A stretch of DNA of 64,000 nucleotides, taken from Robiginitalea biformata HTCC2501. Lineage in GTDB: Bacteria; Bacteroidota; Bacteroidia; Flavobacteriales; Flavobacteriaceae. The stretch is taken from the NCBI RefSeq assembly GCF_000024125.1, contig NC_013222.1, positions 868,001 to 932,000 of the forward strand, in the 5' to 3' direction. A model generated the notes under the pieces. That model made no database searches and was not told the origin of the DNA. It worked only from the letters and a program-made list of their open reading frames with translations. Both the position numbers and the translations under genes were made by a program. This document shows, in pieces, positions 17,640 to 27,203 of this stretch. Position 1 is the first letter of the stretch. Every line of letters starts with the position of its first letter.

Positions 17640-18398
17640 TTATCGCAAGAGAATGAGTACGGCGCCCGCGGCGGTAAGGATCAGGATCAGCCGGCGGAAA
17701 AATCCTTCCCGGATTCGTCGGACCAGCCAGATGCCGGCGAGCAGGCCAAGCGCTAGTCCGGGCAGGAGCCCCAGGCTGATTTTCAGGGCCTCCGCATCGA
17801 TCGTTTTCCAGACGAAGATGTGGAAGGGGAGTTTAAAGACATTGATGATCAGGAAGAGCCAGGCGGCGGTGCCGATAAATTCGTTTTTCGGGAGGCGCAT
17901 GGCCAGGAAGTAGATATTGGAGAACGCACCTGCCAGGTTGCCGATCATGGTGGTAAACCCTGCGAGAATCCCCACGAAGCCCCCAAAGGCCCAATGGGTG
18001 GGGACGCGCTGGGACTTCCTGAGGTCCCACCAGGCCATGACCCCCACACTCCCGATGATGATGGCGGCCATGGCCCATTTAAACAGGGTTTCTGGCAGGT
18101 CCTTCCCCACCCAGACGCCGATAAGGATCCCCCCGATCATCCAGGGGAGGAATTTGATGATATAGGACCAACGGGTATGGCGGTGGTAGTAGATGACGGC
18201 AAAGATGTCTCCAACCACCAAAATAGGGACCAGCAGGCCGGTGGATTGGCGCGCTCCCAGGGCCAGGGCCAGGACGGTAACCGACAGGACGGCGGTGCCT
18301 TTGATGCCCGCTTTGGAAAGCCCCTGGATAAAAATCGCCAGCAGGGCGAGCAACCAGGCGGTGAGGGTCAGATCGGAAAAGAGGAGGTCCTGGGGCAT
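17640..18398 (-). CDS. TauE/SafE (TSUP) family permease
   Basis: A 252-residue inner-membrane protein with seven to eight hydrophobic segments. The motif SKAGIKGTAVLSVTVLALAL near the N-terminus is characteristic of TSUP permeases, which move sulfite, sulfoacetate or other small organic anions. The ATG at 18398 (MPQDLLF) is chosen over one 21 bases upstream because a perfect -7 box, TACCTTTG, lies on the minus strand at 18424-18417. Transcription would then begin below the upstream ATG. It is divergent from the sodium:solute symporter with a very short shared promoter region. The substrate is unknown. Confidence 0.85.
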   Translation of the reverse strand: MPQDLLFSDLTLTAWLLALLAIFIQGLSKAGIKGTAVLSVTVLALALGARQSTGLLVPILVVGDIFAVIYYHRHTRWSYIIKFLPWMIGGILIGVWVGKDLPETLFKWAMAAIIIGSVGVMAWWDLRKSQRVPTHWAFGGFVGILAGFTTMIGNLAGAFSNIYFLAMRLPKNEFIGTAAWLFLIINVFKLPFHIFVWKTIDAEALKISLGLLPGLALGLLAGIWLVRRIREGFFRRLILILTAAGAVLILLR

Positions 18399-18465
18399 TG
18401 GTTGGTGCAAGTACCTCAAAGGTATCCCAAAAAATAATATATTTAGCCCTAACCATAACCAAACT

Positions 18466-20298
18466 ATGCAGCTCAGCTCCCTGGATTACGCCCTGATCAT
18501 CGGGTTCTTCGCAATCGTACTGACCATCGGGATCGTCGTTTCCAAACGGTCCGGCAAAAACACCGCAGAGTATTTCCTTTCCGGCCGCAGTATGCCCTGG
18601 TGGCTCCTGGGATTTTCGATGGTGGCCACCACTTTTTCCACGGATACCCCGAATCTGGTAACGGACATCGTCCGGAACAACGGGGTTTCCGGCAACTGGG
18701 TCTGGTGGGCCTTCCTCCTCACCGGCCTCCTCACTGTTTTCGTCTATGCGAAGCTTTGGCGGAAATCCGAAGTGCTCACAGACATGGAGTTTTACGAACT
18801 CCGCTACGGGGGAAAACCGGCCAAGTTCCTGCGGGGTTTCCGGTCTATCTACCTCGGGCTGTTTTTCAACATCATCACCCTGGCGGCCGTCCACCTGGCG
18901 GCTATCAAAATCGGCGGGATCATGCTCGGGTTGTCTTCCGTGCAGACCCTGCTCATCGGCGGGGTCATTACGGTGACTTTCAGTGCCATCGGGGGCTTTC
19001 GCGGAGTCGTCTACACGGATTTCGTGTTGTTTTTCGCCGCGATGATCGGCGCCATCTGGGCTTCGTATTACCTGGTGAACCTGCCCGAGGTGGGCGGGAT
19101 TACCCAGCTGATCAACCACGAGAACGTGGCCGGCAAACTTTCCATCCTCCCGGATTTCTCGGACACCGAAGCCCTGATCGCCATATTGATCATTCCCCTG
19201 GCGGTACAGTGGTGGAGTTCCTGGTACCCCGGGGCCGAACCCGGGGGCGGGGGGTACATCGCCCAGCGGATGCTCGCCGCCAAGAACGAGAACCACGCCG
19301 TGGCCTCCACCTTCTTTTTCAATATCATGCACTATGCGCTCCGGCCCTGGCCCTGGATTTTGGTGGCCCTGGCCTCCCTGGTGGTCTATCCGGACATCGC
19401 CTCCATCCACGAGGCCTTCCCCCATATCGAGGAGAGCAAACTGGGCCACGACCTGGCGTACTCCGCCATGCTCACCAAGTTGCCCAGCGGGCTGCTGGGC
19501 CTCGTCCTGGCCTCGCTGGGCGCAGCGTATATGAGTACGATTTCCACCCAGCTCAACTGGGGGTCGTCCTACCTGGTCAACGACTTCTATAAGCAAACCG
19601 TGCGAAAGGACGCCTCCGAGAAGGAGCTCGTGAACATCGGCCGGTTGTCCACCGTCGTGCTGATGGTGGCCAGTGCCATTTTGGCGCTGCTGCTGAACAA
19701 CGCCATCCAGCTATTCGAGATCCTGCTCATGTTCGGGGCAGGGACCGGACTGGTTTATATCCTCCGGTGGTTCTGGTGGCGGATCAATGCCTGGAGCGAA
19801 ATATCCGTGATGTTTGCGGCGGCTTTTGTGAGCCTGTTCCTGACGTTTTCGGATGCCTCCGAGACGCTGTTCGGCTATACGGATGCTGCCGGGGTTTTTG
19901 TACCCGGGGCGTTGCCTGGCTGGTCGCGATTCATCGTGATCGTCCTGGTGGTCACCGCGGTCTGGTTGGTAGCCACCCTGCTGACCCCGCCGGAAAAAAA
20001 GGAAGTCCTTTACAGCTTTTATAAAAAAACGCAACCCGGGGGCCCCGGCTGGCGGAAAATCGTCAACCAGGCGCGGGCAGAGGATACGGCCATTGTGGAC
20101 GGAGGCAAAAAATGGACGGTGCCCTCCGGCATCCTCGCCATGCTGCTGGGCTGCGTATTGGTCTATGGCTGTATGTTCGCCACGGGGAACTGGATCTACG
20201 GAAATTACGGTCTGGCCTCCGGGCTGACAGCAGCGGTAGTGGTGGCAGCATTATTACTGGCCCGGGTCTGGAAGTCGCTTAAGGGGGATATTTTATAA
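18466..20298 (+). CDS. Sodium:solute symporter family transporter
   Basis: A 610-residue inner-membrane protein of the SSS family. It begins MQLSSLDYALIIGFFAIVLT and shows the core signatures SGRSMPWWLLGFSMVATTFS (helix 2) and a run of about 13 to 14 hydrophobic helices. The long in-frame extension upstream of 18466 runs across the divergent promoter region and is not used. SSS proteins take up sugars, sialic acid or other solutes with Na+. The following gene encodes a sugar-related acyltransferase-like membrane protein, so a sugar or amino sugar is a reasonable guess. A weak -7 box, TATATTTA, lies at 18438-18445. Confidence 0.9.
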   Translation: MQLSSLDYALIIGFFAIVLTIGIVVSKRSGKNTAEYFLSGRSMPWWLLGFSMVATTFSTDTPNLVTDIVRNNGVSGNWVWWAFLLTGLLTVFVYAKLWRKSEVLTDMEFYELRYGGKPAKFLRGFRSIYLGLFFNIITLAAVHLAAIKIGGIMLGLSSVQTLLIGGVITVTFSAIGGFRGVVYTDFVLFFAAMIGAIWASYYLVNLPEVGGITQLINHENVAGKLSILPDFSDTEALIAILIIPLAVQWWSSWYPGAEPGGGGYIAQRMLAAKNENHAVASTFFFNIMHYALRPWPWILVALASLVVYPDIASIHEAFPHIEESKLGHDLAYSAMLTKLPSGLLGLVLASLGAAYMSTISTQLNWGSSYLVNDFYKQTVRKDASEKELVNIGRLSTVVLMVASAILALLLNNAIQLFEILLMFGAGTGLVYILRWFWWRINAWSEISVMFAAAFVSLFLTFSDASETLFGYTDAAGVFVPGALPGWSRFIVIVLVVTAVWLVATLLTPPEKKEVLYSFYKKTQPGGPGWRKIVNQARAEDTAIVDGGKKWTVPSGILAMLLGCVLVYGCMFATGNWIYGNYGLASGLTAAVVVAALLLARVWKSLKGDIL

Positions 20299-20385
20299 CC
20301 ATTCAGCCAGTTTTCCCGCCAATTTGTGACGGTCCGGAACAACGATCAAAGAGAGAGAACCAACCCAGAAAAACAAACCAAAGCC

Positions 20386-21474
20386 ATGAAAGAACGCATT
20401 GTCTCGGTCGACATATTCCGGGGGCTCACCATTGCCCTGATGATCCTGGTAAACACCCCGGGGACCTGGGAGGCCGTCTACGCCCCTTTTCGCCATGCGG
20501 AGTGGCACGGATATACGCCCACGGACCTGGTCTTCCCGTTTTTCCTGTTTATCGTCGGGACGTCTATTGTCTTCGCCTACCGCAACAAGCAACCCGATGC
20601 GGCTACGCACCGCAAGATCATAGTCCGGACGCTCAAACTGATTTTACTGGGGATCTTCCTGGGGGCTTTTACCGTAGAACCGCCGTTTTTTGAGCCCTTC
20701 AGCGAGATTCGTTTCCCGGGTGTGTTGCAGCGGATCGGGGTGGTCTTCTTTGCTGCAGCCCTGTTGTTTTTACATACCAACTACAAAACGCTTTTGGCGA
20801 TCACCGTGGTAATCCTGCTGGGTTACTGGGTCTGGATGGCCTTTATTCCCCTCGGAGGTGAGCCGCCGTCCCTGGAGCGGGTGCCCAACAACTGGGCCAA
20901 CTATATCGATGTCCACGTCTTCGGGAGCCATACCTATAAGCCGGATTACGACCCGGAGGGCCTGTTGAGCACGTTGCCGGCCATCGCCTCGGCCCTTCTG
21001 GGCATCTTTACGGGGCGGGTGCTCGTATCGGACCGGGCGAACAAGACGCAGTGGATGCTGCTGGCCGGGGCGGCCCTGTTGGCGGCCGGCTCCATCTGGG
21101 GCCTGGTTTTCCCTGTCAACAAGGCTTTATGGACCAGCAGTTTTGTCCTGGTTACGGCCGGCTGGGCCAACCTGTTGCTGGCGCTGATCTACTATCTCAC
21201 AGATGTGAAGAAGATGCAGTTTGGGAGTATTTTCCGCTACGCCGGGGCGAATGCCATTACGGTGTATTTCCTGTCGAGTTTTGTGACAAGCCTTTTCTAT
21301 CAGATACAGGTGGACGAAGGGCTCAGTGTCCACGGCTGGCTCTTCCGGAATATCTATGTACACGAATTCCTGCCTTTGGCGCTATCCTCCCTGCTATACG
21401 GGTTGACGGTAATGGGCTTTTACCTGTTGCTCGGCTGGTGGCTTTACAGGAGAAAGATTTTTATCAAGGTCTGA
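20386..21474 (+). CDS. NagX-like membrane acyltransferase (DUF5009/HGSNAT-related)
   Basis: The gene encodes 362 residues starting MKERIVSVDIFRGLTIALMI. The SVDIFRGLTI motif and the following PTDLVFPFFLFIVGTSI are characteristic of the membrane acyltransferase group that includes bacterial NagX and heparan-alpha-glucosaminide N-acetyltransferase. About ten membrane helices are present. An upstream in-frame ATG at 20326 adds a polar, non-conserved stretch and is rejected. It follows the symporter after 87 bases and may be co-transcribed. A role in amino-sugar uptake or modification is likely by family; the acyl acceptor is unknown. Confidence 0.85.
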   Translation: MKERIVSVDIFRGLTIALMILVNTPGTWEAVYAPFRHAEWHGYTPTDLVFPFFLFIVGTSIVFAYRNKQPDAATHRKIIVRTLKLILLGIFLGAFTVEPPFFEPFSEIRFPGVLQRIGVVFFAAALLFLHTNYKTLLAITVVILLGYWVWMAFIPLGGEPPSLERVPNNWANYIDVHVFGSHTYKPDYDPEGLLSTLPAIASALLGIFTGRVLVSDRANKTQWMLLAGAALLAAGSIWGLVFPVNKALWTSSFVLVTAGWANLLLALIYYLTDVKKMQFGSIFRYAGANAITVYFLSSFVTSLFYQIQVDEGLSVHGWLFRNIYVHEFLPLALSSLLYGLTVMGFYLLLGWWLYRRKIFIKV

Positions 21475-21542
21475 CCGCGGCCGTATCGGCTTGCAACGAC
21501 ATCTTTTCCGGTTCCGGGCACGATGCAGGGAGCAGCTGATTA

Positions 21543-22142
21543 TCAGGCCTGCGGCCTGTGCGGCTCCATCAGGCGCGCCACGTACTTGCCAATCATATCG
21601 AATTCCAGGTTCACCCGGGTGCCCGGGGCGTATTCGCAGAATCTTGTGTGCTCGTAGGTATAGGGGATGATCGCAACACTGAAGCTGCCGGGGGCGGAGT
21701 CCACTACGGTCAGGCTCACCCCGTCCACGGTTATGGACCCTTTCTCAATGGTGACGCGGCCCGGCCCGGGCTCGTAGTCAAACCGGAAAATCCAGCTCCC
21801 GTCCTGTTGGCTAACCCCGGTGCACCGGCCCACCTGGTCCACGTGTCCCTGGACAATATGCCCGTCCAGGCGGGCGCCCAGCACCATGGCCCGTTCCAGG
21901 TTCACCCGGTCGCCTTCCCGGAGGTCCCCCAGGTTGCTGCGGCTGAGCGTTTCGGCCACGGCGGTGACGGTATAGGTAGTCCCTTCTATGGCCACCACCG
22001 TCAGGCAGACCCCGTTGTGGGCCAGGCTTTGGTCGATTTTGAGTTCCGGGGTCAGGGACGACTCCAGGGTGATGTCGAGGTTTGACCGGTCCTTTTGGAT
22101 CCGGGTAACGGTGGCGAGGGTTTCGATGATTCCGGTAAACAT
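21543..22142 (-). CDS. ribE: Riboflavin synthase, alpha subunit
   Basis: This 199-residue enzyme joins two 6,7-dimethyl-8-ribityllumazine molecules to make riboflavin. It starts with the invariant MFTGIIE. Two homologous lumazine-binding halves are visible, with GVCLTVV in the first and GVSLTVV in the second, plus GHIVQGHVDQVG at the junction. The frame is open for another 79 codons upstream, but this would run through the divergent pdxA gene and precede the MFTGIIE start. On the minus strand TACCTTTG (22192-22185) is a good -7 box about 43 bases upstream of the ATG. Confidence 0.97.
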   Translation of the reverse strand: MFTGIIETLATVTRIQKDRSNLDITLESSLTPELKIDQSLAHNGVCLTVVAIEGTTYTVTAVAETLSRSNLGDLREGDRVNLERAMVLGARLDGHIVQGHVDQVGRCTGVSQQDGSWIFRFDYEPGPGRVTIEKGSITVDGVSLTVVDSAPGSFSVAIIPYTYEHTRFCEYAPGTRVNLEFDMIGKYVARLMEPHRPQA

Positions 22143-22200
22143 GGTACAGCTAAATTGAGTAATTTTGGGCAGCTTCAAACAGCACAAAGGTACACTATTC

Positions 22201-23277
22201 ATGGAGGACGACGGGCAGCAAATCAAGGTGGGGATATCAGTTGGGGATCTGGGAGGCATTGGATGTGAAGTGGCTCTCAAGACGTTTTCGGACCCGCGGA
22301 TGCTCGATTTCTGCACGCCCGTATTCTTCGCCTCCGGCAAGACCATTTCCCACCAGAAGGCGCATTTTTGCCTGGACATCGGCTTTCAGGGAGTTGGGGA
22401 CGCTTCCGGGGCCATCCCGGGGAAGGTCAACGTGGTCAACGTTTGGAAAGAACATCCGGAAGTACCCTTCGGCCGGGCCAGCCAGACAGGGGGCGAATAC
22501 GCCATCCAGTCGCTGCAGGCGGCGGTGGACGCCCTGAAAAATGGCGCCATCGACCTGTTAGTCACCGCCCCCATCGATAAGAAAACCGTCCAGAGCGACC
22601 AGTTCAGGTTTCCGGGACACACGGATTACCTGGCCCGGGAACTGGGAGGGGAAAGCCTGATGTTCATGGTGACCGAAGGGCTGAAGGTGGGGTTGCTCAC
22701 CGACCACGTGCCCGTGAAGGACGCCCCCGCCCTGATCACCCAGAAATTGATTTATTCCAAGGTGCAGGCCATGGAGGAATCCCTGAAACGGGATTTTGCG
22801 ATTCGCAGGCCCCGGATCGCCGTGCTGGGCATCAACCCGCACAGCGGGGACGAGGGAGTGATTGGCCGGGAGGACGAAGAAGTGCTCAAGCCCGCACTGA
22901 GGAAACTCACCGACGGGAAGCACCTCGTCTTCGGCCCCTATGCCGCCGACACGTTTTTCGCCTCGGACAATTACCGGGAATTTGACGGTATCCTGGCCTG
23001 TTACCACGACCAGGGCCTCATCCCGTTTAAAACGCTCGCTTTCGGGAAAGGGGTGAACTTTACCGCGGGCCTGTCCCGGGTGCGCACCTCCCCGGACCAC
23101 GGCACCGCCTATGACATTGCCGGCAAAGGCAAGGCCGACCCCTCGTCTTTTGCGGAAGCCGTTTTCACCGGGATTCGTATTTTCCGCAACCGGAGGGAGT
23201 ACGACCGGCTTACCAGCAACCCGCTTCAGAAGCAGAAACTAAAGCGCTCTGGCAAGGGCCGTGAGGGCCAGAAATAG
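22201..23277 (+). CDS. pdxA: 4-hydroxythreonine-4-phosphate dehydrogenase
   Basis: A 358-residue enzyme of the DXP-dependent pyridoxal phosphate pathway. It oxidises 4-phosphohydroxy-threonine with NAD. Family landmarks are VGISVGDLGGIGCEVAL at the start, VTAPIDKKTV, FPGHTDYLA, INPHSGDEGVIG, YHDQGLIPFK (metal-binding histidine) and RTSPDHGTAYDIAGKG. The ATG at 22201 is preferred to one 36 bases upstream, which would precede the likely transcription start. A -7 box TAATTTTG lies at 22160-22167. The gene is divergent from ribE and leads into the yceD-rpmF-fabH-accBC series. Confidence 0.96.
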   Translation: MEDDGQQIKVGISVGDLGGIGCEVALKTFSDPRMLDFCTPVFFASGKTISHQKAHFCLDIGFQGVGDASGAIPGKVNVVNVWKEHPEVPFGRASQTGGEYAIQSLQAAVDALKNGAIDLLVTAPIDKKTVQSDQFRFPGHTDYLARELGGESLMFMVTEGLKVGLLTDHVPVKDAPALITQKLIYSKVQAMEESLKRDFAIRRPRIAVLGINPHSGDEGVIGREDEEVLKPALRKLTDGKHLVFGPYAADTFFASDNYREFDGILACYHDQGLIPFKTLAFGKGVNFTAGLSRVRTSPDHGTAYDIAGKGKADPSSFAEAVFTGIRIFRNRREYDRLTSNPLQKQKLKRSGKGREGQK

Positions 23278-23289
23278 TTTATCGAATAA

Positions 23290-23319
23290 TTGGGTTTTCG
23301 CAAAAAAAGGATATCTTTG
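23290..23319 (+). promoter_or_regulatory. Consensus promoter for yceD-rpmF
   Basis: TTG (23290-23292), a 19-base spacer and TATCTTTG (23312-23319) match the Bacteroidota consensus perfectly. Transcription would start near 23324, about 10 bases before the first possible start codon of yceD. Confidence 0.8.
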
Positions 23320-23333
23320 CACGCCCTAATTGA

Positions 23334-23879
23334 ATGGAGAGAACGATGAAGAACAAGGAATTCGACATTCCTTTTTCGGGTCTGAAGCAGGGGAAGCATC
23401 ATTTTGAGTATCAAATTGACAATACGTTCTTTGATTCTTTTGACTACGACGAATTCAACGCTTCCGATATAGCGGTCGTCGCTGTCCTCGAAAAGATGAG
23501 CACCATGATGGAGCTCACCATGCAGGCAACCGGTTCGGTGCACGTCAATTGCGACATCACCAATGAACCGTTCGACCAGCCGGTGGCGGGCAACCTGAAA
23601 CTGGTTGTGAAATTCGGGGAGGCTTTCAACGACGAGGACGATGAGATCCTGGTACTGCCCCACGGGGAGCACCAGTTCAATATCGCCCAGTACGTTTTTG
23701 AAATGCTGGCGCTCGCCGTGCCGTCCAAACGGATTCACCCCGGGGTGGCAGACGGCACCCTGGACTCGGAAGTACTGCGCAAGCTCGAGGAATTGCAGCC
23801 AAAAGAAAACAACGAACAAAAGGACGATACGGATCCCAGGTGGGATGCATTACGAAATTTATTAACGGACAAAAAATAA
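23334..23879 (+). CDS. YceD/DUF177 family protein
   Basis: A 181-residue cytoplasmic protein of the YceD family, which is nearly always encoded directly upstream of ribosomal protein L32. In plants and bacteria relatives are linked to 23S rRNA accumulation. The central part contains the family-like run [20 protein letters not shown] followed by an acidic stretch ([11 protein letters not shown]). The start is ambiguous between 23334 and an ATG at 23346 ([10 protein letters not shown]). The later one would leave a longer leader after the consensus promoter at 23290-23319. rpmF begins four bases after the stop. Confidence 0.9.
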   Translation: MERTMKNKEFDIPFSGLKQGKHHFEYQIDNTFFDSFDYDEFNASDIAVVAVLEKMSTMMELTMQATGSVHVNCDITNEPFDQPVAGNLKLVVKFGEAFNDEDDEILVLPHGEHQFNIAQYVFEMLALAVPSKRIHPGVADGTLDSEVLRKLEELQPKENNEQKDDTDPRWDALRNLLTDKK

Positions 23880-23883
23880 CAGC

Positions 23884-24081
23884 ATGGCACATCCTAAGAG
23901 AAAGATCTCCAAGACCAGAAGGGATAAGCGGCGTACGCACTACAAAGCCACCAACCCGACGCTGGCCAAGGATCCGACAACCGGAGAGGTTCACCTGTAC
24001 CACCGGGCCCACTGGCACGAAGGCAAGCTTTATTACCGCGGCCAGGTCCTGGTAGACAAGACCGAAGAAGGAGCCGTATAA
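23884..24081 (+). CDS. rpmF: 50S ribosomal protein L32
   Basis: A 65-residue basic protein starting [20 protein letters not shown], the unmistakable N-terminus of bacterial L32. It lacks the four zinc-binding cysteines found in some L32 proteins, so it is the C-minus form. It sits four bases after yceD and is followed by a strong intrinsic terminator, which ends this two-gene transcript before fabH. Confidence 0.98.
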   Translation: MAHPKRKISKTRRDKRRTHYKATNPTLAKDPTTGEVHLYHRAHWHEGKLYYRGQVLVDKTEEGAV

Positions 24082-24103
24082 CCAAAGCGCAAACCGTACA
24101 GAC

Positions 24104-24133
24104 ACTCTCACTTTTCCAGGTGGGAGTTTTTTT
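24104..24133 (+). terminator. Intrinsic terminator after rpmF
   Basis: An eight-base-pair stem (ACTCTCAC 24104-24111 with GTGGGAGT 24120-24127, one G-T pair) is followed by seven T residues. Confidence 0.9.
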
Positions 24134-24245
24134 ATGCCCGGCAGAAGCCCGAAAAAGGCGGATTATTGGAAGAAAGTTCCAAATAATCCTTAATTTTCAA
24201 CGATTTTGAACCGTTTTTGGGTTCCTTGCGATAAAACAGCACTAC

Positions 24246-25241
24246 ATGAGCAGTATTACGGCAGCGATTACCGCTGTGGGGGCCTATGTTCCCGAATACC
24301 GATTGACCAATGCCATCCTGGAGACCCTGGTGGATACGAATGACGAATGGATCACCACCCGAACGGGTATCAAGGAACGCCGGATTCTCAAAGATCCGGA
24401 TAAAGGGACTTCCTTTTTGGCCATCAAGGCTGCCCAGGACCTGATTGAGAAACGGGGGCTCGACCCGGCTGAGATCGACATGGTCATTGTGGGAACGGCC
24501 ACCCCGGATATGCCGGTGGCCTCTACGGCCGTGTATGTGGCCTCGGAGATCGGGGCTGTCAACGCCTTTGCATACGACCTGCAGGCGGCCTGTTCGAATT
24601 TTTTGTACGGCATGTCCACGGCAGCCCGCTATATCGAATCAGGGCGCTATAAGAAAGTGCTGCTCATCGGAGCGGACAAGATGTCTTCGATCATCGATTA
24701 CGAAGACCGGACAACATGTATTATCTTCGGGGACGGCGCAGGTGCCGTGTTGTTTGAGCCAAATTCAGACGGGCTCGGTTTGCAGGACGAATACCTTCGC
24801 AGTGACGGTAAGGGACGGCAGTTCCTCAAGATCGAGGCGGGCGGTTCCTTGATGCCCCCCACGGAGGAAACGGTTCGCGAAAAAAAGCACTTTGTCCGCC
24901 AGGACGGGAAGTCGGTCTTTAAGTTTGCCGTCTCCAACATGGCTGAGGTATCGGCACTCGTTATGGAACGCAACGACCTCACCCATGAGGACGTGGACTG
25001 GCTGGTGCCGCACCAGGCCAATAAGCGCATTATCGATGCCACGGCGCACCGGATGGGCCTGGAGGCCGAAAAGGTGATGATGAACATCGAACGCTACGGA
25101 AATACCACGTCTGCCACGCTGCCGCTGCTGCTCAGCGATTACGAAAAGCAGCTCAAAAAGGGCGACAGTCTTATATTTGCAGCGTTTGGGGGAGGGTTTA
25201 CGTGGGGAGCCATCTACCTGACCTGGGCTTACGATTCATAA
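24246..25241 (+). CDS. fabH: Beta-ketoacyl-ACP synthase III
   Basis: A 331-residue enzyme that starts fatty-acid synthesis by condensing acetyl-CoA (or branched acyl-CoA) with malonyl-ACP. The catalytic triad is visible: Cys116 in [11 protein letters not shown], His256 in VPHQANKRI and Asn286 in RYGNTTSA. The family segment [16 protein letters not shown] lies near 32-47. It is followed by accB (28 bases) and accC (39 bases), so initiation and malonyl-CoA supply are probably co-expressed. Flavobacteria commonly use branched primers, but substrate preference cannot be read here. Confidence 0.97.
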   Translation: MSSITAAITAVGAYVPEYRLTNAILETLVDTNDEWITTRTGIKERRILKDPDKGTSFLAIKAAQDLIEKRGLDPAEIDMVIVGTATPDMPVASTAVYVASEIGAVNAFAYDLQAACSNFLYGMSTAARYIESGRYKKVLLIGADKMSSIIDYEDRTTCIIFGDGAGAVLFEPNSDGLGLQDEYLRSDGKGRQFLKIEAGGSLMPPTEETVREKKHFVRQDGKSVFKFAVSNMAEVSALVMERNDLTHEDVDWLVPHQANKRIIDATAHRMGLEAEKVMMNIERYGNTTSATLPLLLSDYEKQLKKGDSLIFAAFGGGFTWGAIYLTWAYDS

Positions 25242-25269
25242 AACCGAACACTATACTAAACCGAAATCC

Positions 25270-25764
25270 ATGGATATCAAAGAAATTCAAAGTCTGATCA
25301 AGTTCGTGGCCAAATCCGGAGCCAGCGAAGTGAAGCTCGAAACGGATGAGATCAAGATCACGATCCGCACCGGATCCGACAAGGATGGGGAACCCACTTA
25401 TGTGCAACAAATTCCCATGGCGGCTCCTGCCATGCCGCAACAGGCTCCGCCTGCAGCACCCGCCCCGGCCCCGGCCGCCGCGTCCGGAGAGGCAGATGCC
25501 AAGAAAGAAGGGGACGATTCCAAGTACATCACCATCAAGTCGCCGATTATCGGGACATTTTACCGGAAACCTTCCCCGGACAAACCCCCGTTTGTGGAAG
25601 TCGGGGACAGCATTTCCAAGGGCGACGTACTTTGCGTGATCGAGGCCATGAAGCTCTTCAACGATATTGAATCGGAAGTATCCGGAAAGGTCGTCAAAGT
25701 ACTGGTAGACGACTCCTCCCCGGTAGAATTCGACCAGCCCTTGTTCCTGATCGACCCGTCTTAG
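25270..25764 (+). CDS. accB: Acetyl-CoA carboxylase biotin carboxyl carrier protein
   Basis: A 164-residue carrier. The N-terminal helical domain (1-40) is joined by an alanine/proline-rich linker (about 45-75) to the biotinyl domain (about 86-162). The biotinylation motif EAMKLF places the modified lysine at 128. The carrier shuttles carboxybiotin between AccC, encoded 39 bases downstream, and the carboxyltransferase, which is not in this window. Confidence 0.97.
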   Translation: MDIKEIQSLIKFVAKSGASEVKLETDEIKITIRTGSDKDGEPTYVQQIPMAAPAMPQQAPPAAPAPAPAAASGEADAKKEGDDSKYITIKSPIIGTFYRKPSPDKPPFVEVGDSISKGDVLCVIEAMKLFNDIESEVSGKVVKVLVDDSSPVEFDQPLFLIDPS

Positions 25765-25803
25765 ACCGGGGTTTCGCATTAACTAACAGACAACAAGCGC
25801 ACT

Positions 25804-27162
25804 ATGTTTAAAAAGATTCTGATCGCCAACCGCGGAGAGATTGCCCTGCGCATCATCCGCACCTGCAAGGAGATGGGTATCAAGACGGTCGCGGTGTACT
25901 CCAAGGCCGACGAGGAAAGCCTCCATGTCCGGTTTGCAGATGAAGCCGTTTGTATCGGTCCGGCTCCGAGTAACCAGTCCTACCTGAAAATCCCGAACAT
26001 CATTGCGGCTGCGGAAATCACCAACGCGGACGCAATCCATCCGGGCTACGGCTTTTTGTCCGAGAACTCCAAGTTTTCCAGGATTTGCGCCGAACACGAG
26101 ATCAAATTCATCGGTGCGACGGGCGACCAGATCGACCGTATGGGCGACAAGGCATCTGCCAAGCAGACGATGAAAGAGGCTGGGGTGCCTACCATCCCCG
26201 GCTCCGACGGCCTCCTGAAGGATGCGAACCACGCGCTGAAGGTGGCCAAGAAAATGGGATATCCGGTTATGATCAAGGCTACTGCCGGCGGCGGCGGAAA
26301 GGGTATGCGTGCCATCTGGAAAGAGGAGGAGCTCGTAAAACAATTTGAGAGCGCCGTCAAGGAAGCGGAAGCGGCCTTCGGCAACGGGGGGATGTATATG
26401 GAAAAGCTCATTGAGGAGCCCCGGCATATTGAGATCCAGGTAGTTGGCGACCAGTATGGCAAGGCCTGCCACCTCTCCGAGCGGGACTGCTCCATCCAGC
26501 GACGCCACCAGAAGCTCACCGAGGAGACCCCTTCTCCCTTTATGACGGATAAACTCCGGGATGCCATGGGGAAGGCAGCCGTCCGCGCAGCCGAGTTTAT
26601 CAAATACGAAGGGGCGGGGACCGTGGAATTCCTGGTAGACAAACACCGCAACTTCTATTTTATGGAGATGAATACGCGGATCCAGGTTGAACACCCGATC
26701 ACCGAGCAGGTTATCGATTACGACCTGATTCGCGAACAGATCCTCGTGGCAGGGGGCGTGCCGATATCCGGTAAAAATTACACCCCGAACTTGCACTCCA
26801 TCGAATGCCGGATCAATGCGGAGGACCCCTACAACGGGTTTCGTCCATCTCCGGGCAAGATCACGACGCTGCATACGCCCGGCGGGCACGGTGTCCGGCT
26901 GGACACCCACGTGTACAGCGGGTACACCATTCCGCCCAACTACGATTCGATGATCGCCAAGCTGATCACCACGGCCCAGACGCGGGAAGAGGCCATCAAC
27001 AAGATGAAGCGCGCCCTGGATGAATTCGTAATCGAAGGCATCAAGACGACCATCCCGTTCCACCGCCAGCTTATGGACCATCCGGATTACCTGGCCGGGA
27101 ACTACACCACCAAATTCATGGAGGACTTCGAGATGCAACCCGAGCCCTCCGAGGACGACTGA
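25804..27162 (+). CDS. accC: Biotin carboxylase subunit of acetyl-CoA carboxylase
   Basis: A 452-residue ATP-grasp enzyme that carboxylates the biotin on AccB. It starts [19 protein letters not shown], and shows the glycine-rich ATP loop [12 protein letters not shown] (about 158-169), the metal site [14 protein letters not shown] and the C-terminal domain [18 protein letters not shown]. Length is normal for AccC. It closes the fabH-accB-accC run; the next gene, a flavoenzyme, starts 41 bases later and may be transcribed with it. Confidence 0.97.
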   Translation: MFKKILIANRGEIALRIIRTCKEMGIKTVAVYSKADEESLHVRFADEAVCIGPAPSNQSYLKIPNIIAAAEITNADAIHPGYGFLSENSKFSRICAEHEIKFIGATGDQIDRMGDKASAKQTMKEAGVPTIPGSDGLLKDANHALKVAKKMGYPVMIKATAGGGGKGMRAIWKEEELVKQFESAVKEAEAAFGNGGMYMEKLIEEPRHIEIQVVGDQYGKACHLSERDCSIQRRHQKLTEETPSPFMTDKLRDAMGKAAVRAAEFIKYEGAGTVEFLVDKHRNFYFMEMNTRIQVEHPITEQVIDYDLIREQILVAGGVPISGKNYTPNLHSIECRINAEDPYNGFRPSPGKITTLHTPGGHGVRLDTHVYSGYTIPPNYDSMIAKLITTAQTREEAINKMKRALDEFVIEGIKTTIPFHRQLMDHPDYLAGNYTTKFMEDFEMQPEPSEDD

Positions 27163-27203
27163 CGGAGCCATCCACGGCCCCGTAAACCGGCAAGAACCGC
27201 GCT

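Noticed and set aside
18079..19596. 505-codon open frame on the minus strand across the symporter gene
   Set aside because: Antisense to the symporter and crossing a divergent promoter region. The composition (Gly, Pro, His, Gln-rich) is typical of shadow frames.
25783..27171. 462-codon minus-strand frame opposite accC
   Set aside because: Shadow of biotin carboxylase; no recognisable domain.
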